Shown: piece after piece, positions 24,549 to 32,485 of the stretch
Position numbering within the stretch: position 1 is the first letter of the stretch
How the letters are laid out: each line of letters begins with the position of its first letter
From: Bacteroidales bacterium
GTDB taxonomy: Bacteria > Bacteroidota > Bacteroidia > Bacteroidales > UBA7960
Length of the DNA: 32,791 nucleotides
Reading direction: 5' to 3'
Assembly (NCBI GenBank): GCA_007134525.1
Contig: SLKR01000071.1
Location: 1-32,791 of the forward strand
Made by a program: the position numbers and the translations under genes
Notes under the pieces: model-generated
Databases searched by the model: none
Told to the model about the DNA's origin: nothing
What the model saw: only the letters and a program-made list of their open reading frames with translations

Positions 24549-25955
24549 TTATACTTGCCTTTCTGACCTGAGCTTCTCTGTCAGGAAGTTTATCTTTTTA
24601 TATTGTTCACCTACTTTTTGCTTCCAGCTTTCGAACTCTTCAATGTCATTTGATCCCGGAAAGTTTCGGTATAGTGTGATCACCTGGTTCATGTGTATCC
24701 TTAGGTAGTTCAGGTTAAGCAAGAAGCCCGGACGGGAAAACCCCCTGAAAGCCTTTAATGCCATTTTGCCCAATGGTGGTTTTATATTGCCTGTTTTGGC
24801 TATGTAAAGAACTTCTTCGGCATTCAGAAGGTTTTTATTTAACCCGAAACTGATATCTGCATTTGTCAAAGACTGCAATACCCTTCTTAGCAGCTCCAAA
24901 CCTGCAAACTCTGAACCAAAGCTCTTCATGACAGCTGAATTATACCCCCAAAGGGCGTTCAGCGATACATCCCCCTTGCCTATTGCTTTTACTGCAGTCA
25001 TAGCTGCATGGTATCCTGCCCTCATTGAGGGGTCAATTCCTCCTCCGTGAAGCGGGTTTACATGCAGCGCGGCATCTCCGACAAACATAATACCACTATC
25101 TGCGCATGACCATAGTGGCCGCCTGACCGGCACCACCCCTCCTCCGGAAGAGAGTATTTCAAATTCTTTCGTATTGACAAACTCATTAAACACACTCTTT
25201 TTGTATAGCTCCCTAACCCTGTCCCTATAATCCATATAAACGCCCAGACCGATGTTCAGTGAATGCTCATTTTTCGGGAAGTACCATATATATCCTCCGG
25301 GAGCCCTCTTATGGTCAAGGATGATGGTTATATAATCCGGATCCTTAACTTTTTGTGCTTTCGTCGGGAAGTCAACTATCTCCCGGTAACACAGAACTGC
25401 ATCCTCTTTTTTGAAATTATTCTCAATTATATCGCTTTTAATGTTTTTGCGCAGTACCGAGTATAGGCCGCTTGCATCAATCACTATCTTTGCACCCAGT
25501 TCGGCTGTGTCTCCATTGCTTAATCTGACTTTTACACCTGCAACAGAACCGTTGTGACAGATCAGGTCCAGGGCCTTCGTATCATGCATGAACCGGCTCA
25601 CACCCGCGTCCAGAGCTTCTTTTAGCAGGCGCCGGCCAAATAGTGACCTGTTAATAATATACCCTGTAAATTTTGGGTCGATCAGCACCAATGGTCTTCT
25701 CATATCGGGAGGGTATAGCTTTACCCCCTTTATATGGCACGACAGTTCCTCGCCCCGGGGGTGTGCTATCCCGAGCAGGTCAAATATCTCAGACCCCACT
25801 GCATCACCGCAAACCTTGGCAGGATCCAGTGTCTCTGGCTTCCTGTCTATAAGACATACCTTTAGCCCGTTCTCTGCAGCAAATCTTGCTGCAACAGCCC
25901 CGCCTGTGCCGGCTCCTACAACAATGACGTCGAACTCCTTCTTAAATCCGTCCAT
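24549..25955 (-). CDS. Geranylgeranyl reductase family FAD-dependent protein
   Basis: A 468-residue flavoprotein. The N-terminal Rossmann motif is VVGAGTGGAVAARFAAENG (Gly14, Gly16, Gly19) with the acidic LIDRKPE. The GGR-family cysteine segment KVCGDAVG (Cys49), the substrate-cavity motif GYIWYFPKNE (Tyr222, Trp224, Phe226, Pro227), and the second FAD motif FVGDAALHVNPLHGGGI (Gly293-Asp294) are all present. These enzymes hydrogenate the double bonds of prenyl chains, as in archaeol synthesis. The C-terminal part (about 370-468) is divergent. In this operon the likely substrate is the GGGPS/UbiA ether-lipid product. An electron donor (ferredoxin or quinol) is not encoded nearby. The family also contains unrelated halogenase- and dehydrogenase-type members, so substrate is inferred from context. 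Confidence 0.88.
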   Translation of the reverse strand: MDGFKKEFDVIVVGAGTGGAVAARFAAENGLKVCLIDRKPETLDPAKVCGDAVGSEIFDLLGIAHPRGEELSCHIKGVKLYPPDMRRPLVLIDPKFTGYIINRSLFGRRLLKEALDAGVSRFMHDTKALDLICHNGSVAGVKVRLSNGDTAELGAKIVIDASGLYSVLRKNIKSDIIENNFKKEDAVLCYREIVDFPTKAQKVKDPDYITIILDHKRAPGGYIWYFPKNEHSLNIGLGVYMDYRDRVRELYKKSVFNEFVNTKEFEILSSGGGVVPVRRPLWSCADSGIMFVGDAALHVNPLHGGGIDPSMRAGYHAAMTAVKAIGKGDVSLNALWGYNSAVMKSFGSEFAGLELLRRVLQSLTNADISFGLNKNLLNAEEVLYIAKTGNIKPPLGKMALKAFRGFSRPGFLLNLNYLRIHMNQVITLYRNFPGSNDIEEFESWKQKVGEQYKKINFLTEKLRSERQV

Positions 25956-25984
25956 ATATAAAACCCAAACTGGTTTTTTAAAAA

Positions 25985-26728
25985 CTAATTCCTGGTAAGG
26001 TTTCTTATGCTGAAAACCTCATCCGGAATGCCGGTGTCAAACTCTGTTTCCTGGAATATCATCTGTGTGCTGTGATCCCTTTTCAGGTTGGCAATATGTA
26101 TTTCCCTGGCAAACCAATAATTGTCTTTATTATCAAACACGTATTCTATCACTTTATACTCCTGCCCCCTCCGGTCGTATGTCTTCATAATCTCAGGGTA
26201 ATAATGGTCTGTGTTCACATAGGCAACAATCCGTGAATAATCGCTCCTGACACCCTGCTCCGGAGTAAGCTCAAGAACATAGTGGCTTAGGGTTGTTTCT
26301 ATAAGCTTCGCTGAAAAATCTTCCGTGTATTTGTGTATTTCCAGGTCTTCGTATGAAAGGTCAGTCCCCGCAAATGACTGACTTTTCATGTGCGAGGCGA
26401 TTCTCCTCTCCCTTCCGTAGGCCGGCATGTAGAGATACAGAATATCATCGGGCAGTGACAAAAGCGCTATCCCTGCCTCACTTGCAGGGGCTGTGAAGCG
26501 GAACAGGTGTTTATCTGTCCCTTTCTGCCATACCTGTGCCTCCCTTCTCCTCTGATTGCCGTCCCTGTCGGCAAGTATAATGACAACAACACTTTTCTGA
26601 TCTTCACAGGCAAACAGCACATCACCCATACGGTTCAGTATCCCTTCTGCATCTGCTGCAGCAAGAATGTTACCATAGTGGGATATTAATATTGCTGTAA
26701 ACAGTTTAATGAAAAATGCGGTTCTCAT
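25985..26728 (-). CDS. LolA-like outer membrane lipoprotein-sorting protein (PF17131)
   Basis: A 247-residue periplasmic protein with a signal peptide (about 1-23). The body has the PF17131 LolA-like signature: FRFTAPASEAGIALLSLPDDILYLYMPAYGRERRI (about 78-112), then SHMKSQSFAGTDLSYEDLE. These proteins have the unclosed beta-barrel of LolA that holds acyl chains. Its ATG overlaps the TGA of the RND gene as ATGA, and PF17131 genes are commonly paired with MMPL/HpnN-type RND genes. Together they are likely a transporter plus carrier for a hydrophobic lipid. Here the downstream neighbours are ether-lipid enzymes, so that lipid may be the cargo. Confidence 0.88.
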   Translation of the reverse strand: MRTAFFIKLFTAILISHYGNILAAADAEGILNRMGDVLFACEDQKSVVVIILADRDGNQRRREAQVWQKGTDKHLFRFTAPASEAGIALLSLPDDILYLYMPAYGRERRIASHMKSQSFAGTDLSYEDLEIHKYTEDFSAKLIETTLSHYVLELTPEQGVRSDYSRIVAYVNTDHYYPEIMKTYDRRGQEYKVIEYVFDNKDNYWFAREIHIANLKRDHSTQMIFQETEFDTGIPDEVFSIRNLTRN

Positions 26729-28986
26729 AATGTTTTTGTGTTGTTGTTCTGTTTCAGCAATCCCTGCATTTTATTTCGACCCGCCAGCAACAAGGGCATC
26801 AACGTAAGTGTGGACATTCCAGCAACCAGCATGGTGAATGCCAGTAAAATACCCAGCCTTTGGAGTGGAACCAGGTTCGAGAATACCAGCATGGCAACCC
26901 CTGTTATGATGGATGACATACTTATAAGAATTGACTTTCCACTGGTACGTATTGTCCTGACAAGACTATCCCTTTCGTCAAGCTGGAGCTTCCGGCCTTC
27001 TGAATACCTGCTGATAAAGTGGATCGAAAAGTCAATACCTATACCTATTGTTACTCCTCCGGCAAGTACCGTTGCCACGTCAATAGGAACACCAGTAATA
27101 CCCATAATGCCAAACAGTGCTATAAGGGTTATAACGATTGGGATAACGGCAAGCAACCCGGTTTTTAAAGATCCCATAAGCAGGCTTGTTAATATTATTA
27201 CAAATATAATGGCAAATACCAGGCTGTAAACCTGGCTTTCGACAATATTATCGTCAAGATGTTTTAACAGGATTGGTACCCCGGTAACTGCCATCCGGCA
27301 ATGCTCTGAGGAATGTTCTTCCACAAATGCACTAAAATTACTTTCAATTTCCCGGAGTACATGCAGCTTTTTGGATGTAACAAAGCCATGTATAATACCT
27401 TCCTGACGGTCGTAACTTACCAGCTGTTCCATTGTGTCCTGACCGTCAAGAAGAAACCAGAGCTGCGATATTTTTTCCTTTTCCTCTGGTATAACCCTAC
27501 CTTCGCCCATTACATGATTAAGCTGTTTAATGATGTCTGCTGCTGACTGGCTGTAAGGTATATAGCTGAACCCCTGCATATAATCCTGAGTTTCACTTAT
27601 CTTGTTGAGAACCTCAGGGCTTTGCATATCCCCTCTGAAAGTTACATAGAGGGGGCTGCTGCCATAGAATTTCTCTGAAAGTATTTTCTCTCCCTGCGTA
27701 ATAATACTTCCTTCCTTGAAGTAGCCGGTAACATCCGCATTGCGTGTTATGCGTGTGACCCCAAATATGCCCGCCAGGATAATGACCGTCCAGGAGATTA
27801 TGAGAAGATGCCGGTGATTGCATGAAACTGACAAAAGCCATTCCGGGATTTTATCAAATATATTTTCACCTGTTTTTGCCGGGCTGCTCTCCTTTTTTTT
27901 CATTACAACCATTACTGCAGGTAAAAAAACTATTGTCAGGATCAATGAAAAGAGTATCCCGGCTATTGAGAACATTGCAAACTCCTTTATCATGATCAGC
28001 CTGGAGCCGGCAACAAACGAGAAGAACCCGAGTATAGTAGTTGCTGATGCAAGTATAACAGGGACGGCAATATACCTTACAGCCCGCTGCATTGCTTTGT
28101 AAGGATTGACTCGTTGCTCCACAATTACGGCATTGATTACATGTATTGCATAGTCGTTTCCCAGCGCGAGCAGAATAATCGGTATTGCGTTTGTCAGCAG
28201 GGTAAGCTTGTATCCGGTCAGGGAGATAAGGCCCATTACCCATATCGTTGCAACAATAACCGTTAGCATTGGCAGGAAAACCCCGCGAAAGTTGCGGAAT
28301 CCTGCATATAAAACAAGACATATCAGTAAAAATGCCACAGGCCCTATTGCGAGTATGTCAGTGACAATAATCCGGTTAAGCTCCATAAGTGTTACCGGTG
28401 TGCCTCCGTAGAAGAAGTTCCCTTCAAATGGAATGCTTTCAACTTTCCGGCGTATTGCTTCTGTCACTTCCACCCTGTTCACATCCGGTACTATCCTTGA
28501 TATCAAAAGGCTTGCCGTTAAATCTTCAGAAACCAGTTTCCCCCTCAATGCATTGTTCGACAAAACATATGACCTGAGGGAGTCAAGAGCTTCCCGGCTA
28601 TTGGGCATGTTGAATTCATCAACCAGGGGGCCGATCTCTATACCATATTGAGTTGCCCTGATATCCATTGTGCTTGTAAGGCTGGTTACATTGCCAACTC
28701 CAGGCACTGAGAGTATGCTGTCGGTAGCCTGCCTTACAACCTCCAGCATCTCACTGGTAAATACATCTTCACCCTCAACCCCTACAACAACCACTTCGTT
28801 TCCTCCGAAGGTCTCTCCGATCTGATTGAAAAGTCTTACTGAGTCATCCTCTTCCATCAGATAACTCATTACATCGGCATTTACCTCAAGATCTTTCAGG
28901 AAATAGGCCATTATGATCGTAATGGCCGTTACCATGGCAATGATATAATACCTGAATCTTATAACTCTTTCAGAGAAGTTATTCAT
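26725..28986 (-). CDS. MMPL/RND-family lipid transporter (HpnN-like)
   Basis: A 753-residue inner-membrane RND protein with two repeats of one helix, a large periplasmic loop and five helices (TM1 near 11-30; TM2-6 about 205-365; TM7 near 390; TM8-12 about 580-735). Each helix 4 holds the expected proton-relay Asp motif: ALGNDYAIHVINA (Asp278) and GIGIDFSIHFISRY (Asp652). This half-size RND type, without a tripartite pump partner, includes the hopanoid transporter HpnN and mycobacterial MmpL lipid exporters. Coupled by 4-bp overlap to the LolA-like carrier. The 117 bases upstream hold a small hairpin over the preceding stop but no good promoter. Confidence 0.92.
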   Translation of the reverse strand: MNNFSERVIRFRYYIIAMVTAITIIMAYFLKDLEVNADVMSYLMEEDDSVRLFNQIGETFGGNEVVVVGVEGEDVFTSEMLEVVRQATDSILSVPGVGNVTSLTSTMDIRATQYGIEIGPLVDEFNMPNSREALDSLRSYVLSNNALRGKLVSEDLTASLLISRIVPDVNRVEVTEAIRRKVESIPFEGNFFYGGTPVTLMELNRIIVTDILAIGPVAFLLICLVLYAGFRNFRGVFLPMLTVIVATIWVMGLISLTGYKLTLLTNAIPIILLALGNDYAIHVINAVIVEQRVNPYKAMQRAVRYIAVPVILASATTILGFFSFVAGSRLIMIKEFAMFSIAGILFSLILTIVFLPAVMVVMKKKESSPAKTGENIFDKIPEWLLSVSCNHRHLLIISWTVIILAGIFGVTRITRNADVTGYFKEGSIITQGEKILSEKFYGSSPLYVTFRGDMQSPEVLNKISETQDYMQGFSYIPYSQSAADIIKQLNHVMGEGRVIPEEKEKISQLWFLLDGQDTMEQLVSYDRQEGIIHGFVTSKKLHVLREIESNFSAFVEEHSSEHCRMAVTGVPILLKHLDDNIVESQVYSLVFAIIFVIILTSLLMGSLKTGLLAVIPIVITLIALFGIMGITGVPIDVATVLAGGVTIGIGIDFSIHFISRYSEGRKLQLDERDSLVRTIRTSGKSILISMSSIITGVAMLVFSNLVPLQRLGILLAFTMLVAGMSTLTLMPLLLAGRNKMQGLLKQNNNTKTL

Positions 28987-29103
28987 TGGCTGGTTTGTTC
29001 GGTAACTTGCAGAACTGTTCTGGATGTAAAATTAATGTTTTTATCCATGATATTGTCTAGTCTGCAATCACAGTCCAACCTGCTTTTTGGATGCCCTCCC
29101 GGG

Positions 29104-30159
29104 TCATCCTCTTTTCTGTGCAGGGGATGTTCCCTGGCTGGGATCATTTTTAAGACGCTGAGGCAGAAAGTCCTTTGGGTAGTTGGTAACATATTCCCTG
29201 CCAAACAGCCGGTTGTGGATCTGGGTGTTTTTATATACATCCCAGTCAAACTTGCCTTTTTTCCTGAAGTATAATGTTATAACCGATGATGTCATAACAA
29301 TGAAGGTGGAGTATAATATGGCAAGCCATAACATCTGGCTCTGTACCGGTTCATTGAAACTAAGCAATATGATTGCAAATGAAACCGGACCGTTCTGAAT
29401 TCCTGTTTCAAGGGATATGGCCCTCTGAAAAAGAGGATACATTCCCAGCAGCCTTGAAAACCAGTATCCGAAAAAGAATCCGGCCATTCCAATTCCTATT
29501 GTGGCGAGATACACCTGTATGGGTGTTTGCAAAAACAGTCCTCCGTGACGGACAAATGCAGTCAGTATAAGATAGAGAATTACCATAATTGCAACAAATC
29601 CTGCAGTGTCTTCGGCTGTTTTTGCCCATCCTGGTGACTTTTTCCTGAGGATCATGCCCATTATAACAGGCAGCAGAACCAGAACAAGGGAGCTGATAAT
29701 ATTGCCTGTTGGTATTACAAAGTCAGATTCTGCACCCGCAGCACGCATGGTTTCAGATATCTGGCTTGTAAATCTTACAGTGTAAAGGTTCAGCAGTATT
29801 GGCATCATAAACAGTGCAACCACCGTTGAGGCCGTTGTCATTGAAATGCTCAGTGCAACCGAGCCCCTTGAAAAGTATGCAAACATATTTGAGGTTGTCC
29901 CTCCGGGCAGGCAGCCTATTAGTATCAGGGCAATTGCAAAGGCAGGATCCAGGCCGAGTAAGATGGAAAGGCCCAGTGCAAGTAGCGGCATTAGCCCGAA
30001 CTGTGACAAAAAGCCAATGAAAACACCCCTTGGACTTCTTGCAACAGCTTTAAAATCATCTACTGTCAGACTCGATCCCATTCCGAGCATGATCACAAAG
30101 ATCATTATGGCAAGAAGGATCTGGTCATGAGCATATAAAAGTTGAGAAGGAAACTCCAT
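29104..30159 (-). CDS. Bile acid:sodium symporter (BASS) family transporter
   Basis: A 351-residue inner-membrane protein with about nine or ten helices of the BASS fold. Signatures: GCLPGGTTSNMFAYFSRGSVALSISMTT (about 82-109) and the sodium-site motif ETGIQNGPVS (Glu251, Gln255). A hydrophilic C-terminal tail of about 45 residues follows the last helix. Bacterial BASS proteins use Na+ to import organic anions, including bile acids, pyruvate, pantoate and sulfated compounds. It starts 3 bases after the ligase stop, so the two are one transcriptional unit. The substrate is not readable; an acid later activated by the ligase is one possibility. Confidence 0.9.
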   Translation of the reverse strand: MEFPSQLLYAHDQILLAIMIFVIMLGMGSSLTVDDFKAVARSPRGVFIGFLSQFGLMPLLALGLSILLGLDPAFAIALILIGCLPGGTTSNMFAYFSRGSVALSISMTTASTVVALFMMPILLNLYTVRFTSQISETMRAAGAESDFVIPTGNIISSLVLVLLPVIMGMILRKKSPGWAKTAEDTAGFVAIMVILYLILTAFVRHGGLFLQTPIQVYLATIGIGMAGFFFGYWFSRLLGMYPLFQRAISLETGIQNGPVSFAIILLSFNEPVQSQMLWLAILYSTFIVMTSSVITLYFRKKGKFDWDVYKNTQIHNRLFGREYVTNYPKDFLPQRLKNDPSQGTSPAQKRG

Positions 30160-30162
30160 AGG

Positions 30163-32106
30163 TTAAATCTTTTTTTTGGTTCCGTTTTGGAAAAGGTCCT
30201 CTATCGCATCACTGAACTCTTCTGTAACAACATGGCGCTTGACCTTAAACAGGTTGGTAAGCTCATGTCCAACCCTGAAACTCCTGTCAAGTACGCGAAA
30301 GTCCCTGATTAGCTCATAGCCCTTGAACCCGCTCGATGCAGAGATCAGTCTGCGTATTTCATGGCGGATAATCCTTTTTGCTTCACTGTTTTGAGCCAGT
30401 TCACTTATTGAAAAAGCTGGCGTTCCGTTATGCGTGAAAGCCTCCTGTTTGGGTACCACCAGAACCCCGAGTGACTTCTGGTCCTGTCCGACCACCATGC
30501 ACTGGTCGATGTACTGGCTTTGCTGAAGCCTCATCTCAATGGGTTCGGGCTCTACGTTCTCTCCACTTGACAGTACAATGGTTGCCTTTGAACGCCCAAG
30601 TATCTTTAAACAGTTATTGTGTGTGATCATGCCAAGGTCGCCGGTACGGAACCATCCGTCCTCGAAAGCATTCCTTGTCAGCTCTTCCTCCCTGTAGTAT
30701 CCTGCCATTACCTGAGGTCCCCGTACCTGGATCTCACCTCTCATTGAGCGTCCGCCATCGGGAAGATCTTTGTTCGGGAACAGTACCTTGCGGGTTTCCA
30801 GGTCGACAATCCTTACATCCGTATCACGTATTGGGGGTCCTACGGTTCCAACTATTAAGTTGAGTTTGGGCCGCACTGAAATTACCGGTGAGGTTTCTGT
30901 CAGGCCATATCCTTCCAGTACCGGGATACCGACATTGTTAAAAAACCTGTCTATGTGAATCGGCAGGGCCCCTCCCCCTGAAATTGTAGCAGCCAAAGAT
31001 CCTCCTGCGCTCAGGCGGATTCGTTCAAGCACAGCGGCATTAAAGAATCCAAACCATGGAAGTACAATAAGCCACCTTACCAGATGAAAAGGATAAAGCA
31101 CTGCTGACCCCCACCAACTTTTCTTTTTGACCTGAAGGTTTTTGTTTTTTAAAAATGCCTCTGACACCCTGTACTGCTTTGAAAGGAAGTAGGCTATATG
31201 GAATAAGACCTGCCTGACCGGGTGAGATGCCTTTACCCCCTTGATGATCTTCTCGTGTATCTTTTCCCAGAGTCTGGGGGCAGATGCCATGAACGTAGGT
31301 TCAACATTTATCATATCATCGCCCAGGGTCTGAATACCTGAGTAGTAAGTGCATCCACCAAAGCTTATTGTGTACATCTCAATTACCCTCTCAAATACAT
31401 GCCAGATTGGTAAAACCGACAGAATCCTGTCGTTGGGATTATGTATTCCAGGCAGATTTCTGGTCTGGCTGATAATGTTTTCATGGGTCAGCATTACCCC
31501 TTTGGGTCTGCCTGTAGTACCTGATGTATATATGAGGGTGAAAAGGTCGTCAGGCCGTATACCCTTTATGCGGTCAAATACACGTCTGTCACCACTGTTT
31601 CGCAGGCTGGAGCCGGTATTCAGAATATCCTTGAGCTTCAGCACTCCCTCCCTGACACGTGCATTATGATCGAGTACAATAATGTGCTGAAGGTCGGGCA
31701 GCCTTTCCTTAATACGGAGTAATCTGTTTTGCAGCACCTCTGTTTCAACAAAGCATACTTTTATTCCTGCATGGCCTACAATATACTCCATCTCACTGTC
31801 TGACACGTCCCTTCCCCTGGGTACATCAGCAGCACCACAAAACTGAATTGCATAGTCTGTCAGGATCCATTCAAAACGGTTGTCGCCGAACAGACCTACA
31901 TGATCTCTTGCCTTAACACCAAGTTCTATCAGCCCTGAGGCCAGATCCAGCCCCTGCTCATAGAGCTCGCGAAAAGAAACAGGCTTCCATTTGAGGGATT
32001 TTTCGCGTGTGGCAAAAGCCGGAAGGGAATCAAAGCGTTCTGCAGCTTTCTGGTATAAGTCGGCAAGGTTGTCAGCTGCAATCCTTTCATTTTTAGGTTT
32101 TTGCAT
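30163..32106 (-). CDS. Long-chain acyl-CoA synthetase-like AMP-dependent ligase
   Basis: A 647-residue AMP-binding ligase of the long-chain fatty acid CoA ligase type. Motifs: the P-loop LIYTSGTTGRPKGVML (191-206), SAPRLWEKI (275-283), GYGLTETSP (399-407), GWFRTGDLG (about 490), a KILGRSK hinge, and a C-terminal LTNLFKVKRH with the catalytic Lys region. The inserted basic and aromatic segment around 300-360 is typical of bacterial FadD15-like proteins that associate with membranes. It makes acyl-AMP and then acyl-CoA from a carboxylic acid. First gene of the operon after the promoter near 32180. In a lipid operon it could activate a fatty or isoprenoid acid; the substrate is not shown. Confidence 0.93.
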   Translation of the reverse strand: MQKPKNERIAADNLADLYQKAAERFDSLPAFATREKSLKWKPVSFRELYEQGLDLASGLIELGVKARDHVGLFGDNRFEWILTDYAIQFCGAADVPRGRDVSDSEMEYIVGHAGIKVCFVETEVLQNRLLRIKERLPDLQHIIVLDHNARVREGVLKLKDILNTGSSLRNSGDRRVFDRIKGIRPDDLFTLIYTSGTTGRPKGVMLTHENIISQTRNLPGIHNPNDRILSVLPIWHVFERVIEMYTISFGGCTYYSGIQTLGDDMINVEPTFMASAPRLWEKIHEKIIKGVKASHPVRQVLFHIAYFLSKQYRVSEAFLKNKNLQVKKKSWWGSAVLYPFHLVRWLIVLPWFGFFNAAVLERIRLSAGGSLAATISGGGALPIHIDRFFNNVGIPVLEGYGLTETSPVISVRPKLNLIVGTVGPPIRDTDVRIVDLETRKVLFPNKDLPDGGRSMRGEIQVRGPQVMAGYYREEELTRNAFEDGWFRTGDLGMITHNNCLKILGRSKATIVLSSGENVEPEPIEMRLQQSQYIDQCMVVGQDQKSLGVLVVPKQEAFTHNGTPAFSISELAQNSEAKRIIRHEIRRLISASSGFKGYELIRDFRVLDRSFRVGHELTNLFKVKRHVVTEEFSDAIEDLFQNGTKKKI

Positions 32107-32175
32107 ATGGTAACTCTTATTCGGATCCGGTCAGGATAATTCGATTTAAATTCGTTACCGGAATCTTTTGAGCCG

Positions 32176-32183
32176 CAAATATA
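32176..32183 (-). promoter_or_regulatory. -7 box of the ligase-to-DUF3078 lipid operon
   Basis: On the minus strand it reads TATATTTG, a perfect TAnnTTTG match, followed by a GC-rich start region and a leader of about 65 bases before ATG 32104-32106. A TTTG lies only 13 bases upstream, so the -33 is not convincing. It is placed just after the terminator of the upstream unit, which supports a new transcription start here. Confidence 0.6.
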
Positions 32184-32209
32184 CAAATGATTTAAACAAA
32201 TATTTAAAT

Positions 32210-32277
32210 ATGTAAAAAAAAATAACCGCCGATAAAAAGGGTTTATCCAGCTCTTGGTTCCCCTTATATCAGCGGCT
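32210..32277 (-). terminator. Intrinsic terminator behind the YbjQ-microprotein unit
   Basis: On the minus strand, CCGCTGATATAAGGGG (32260-32275) pairs with CCCTTTTTATCGGCGG (32226-32241) with a few mismatches around an 18-base loop. A long T tract, TTATTTTTTTTTT, follows at 32210-32223. Strong stem plus T run on this strand only. Confidence 0.82.
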
Positions 32278-32283
32278 AGCTGT

Positions 32284-32329
32284 AATATTTACTTAGCAGA
32301 ACAAATCAGTTTAGATCTGTGTAAATATT
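32284..32329 (-). other. Inverted repeat in the 3' region of the YbjQ-microprotein transcript
   Basis: AATATTTAC (32284-32292) and GTAAATATT (32321-32329) are a perfect 9-bp inverted repeat. A nested CAGA/TCTG pair sits inside. It lies between the microprotein stop and the terminator. It may be an RNA stem that protects the 3' end, or a binding dyad. Confidence 0.4.
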
Positions 32330-32352
32330 CTTTATAACCAATGCCTTATTCA

Positions 32353-32484
32353 TTAGTTGTCTCTTTTTTCAAAATTTTCTTCCTTTTTTATTCTTATTCT
32401 CCTTATAATAAGGTAAACAACACCCACAACAGCCCCCAGAGCTGCCAGAGCATAAAGACCAATAATAAAGTATGCGACTCCCAT
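32353..32484 (-). CDS. 43-residue single-pass membrane microprotein
   Basis: A short ORF starting ATG at 32482-32484, one base after the YbjQ stop codon, and ending TAA at 32353-32355. The peptide begins MGVAYFIIGLYALAALGAVV, has one membrane helix (about 3-27, continuing GVVYLII) and then a basic-charged tail RRIRIKKEENFEKRDN. The positive-inside rule puts the C-terminus in the cytoplasm. The tight spacing, hydrophobic helix and charged tail make it a plausible real gene co-translated with the YbjQ protein. I recognise no family. Confidence 0.6.
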   Translation of the reverse strand: MGVAYFIIGLYALAALGAVVGVVYLIIRRIRIKKEENFEKRDN

Positions 32485-32485
32485 C

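Noticed and set aside
28983-29249. 88-codon minus-strand ORF between the BASS and RND genes
   Set aside because: It overlaps the BASS 3' end in another frame, and its composition (many Thr, Arg, Pro) looks like out-of-frame reading.
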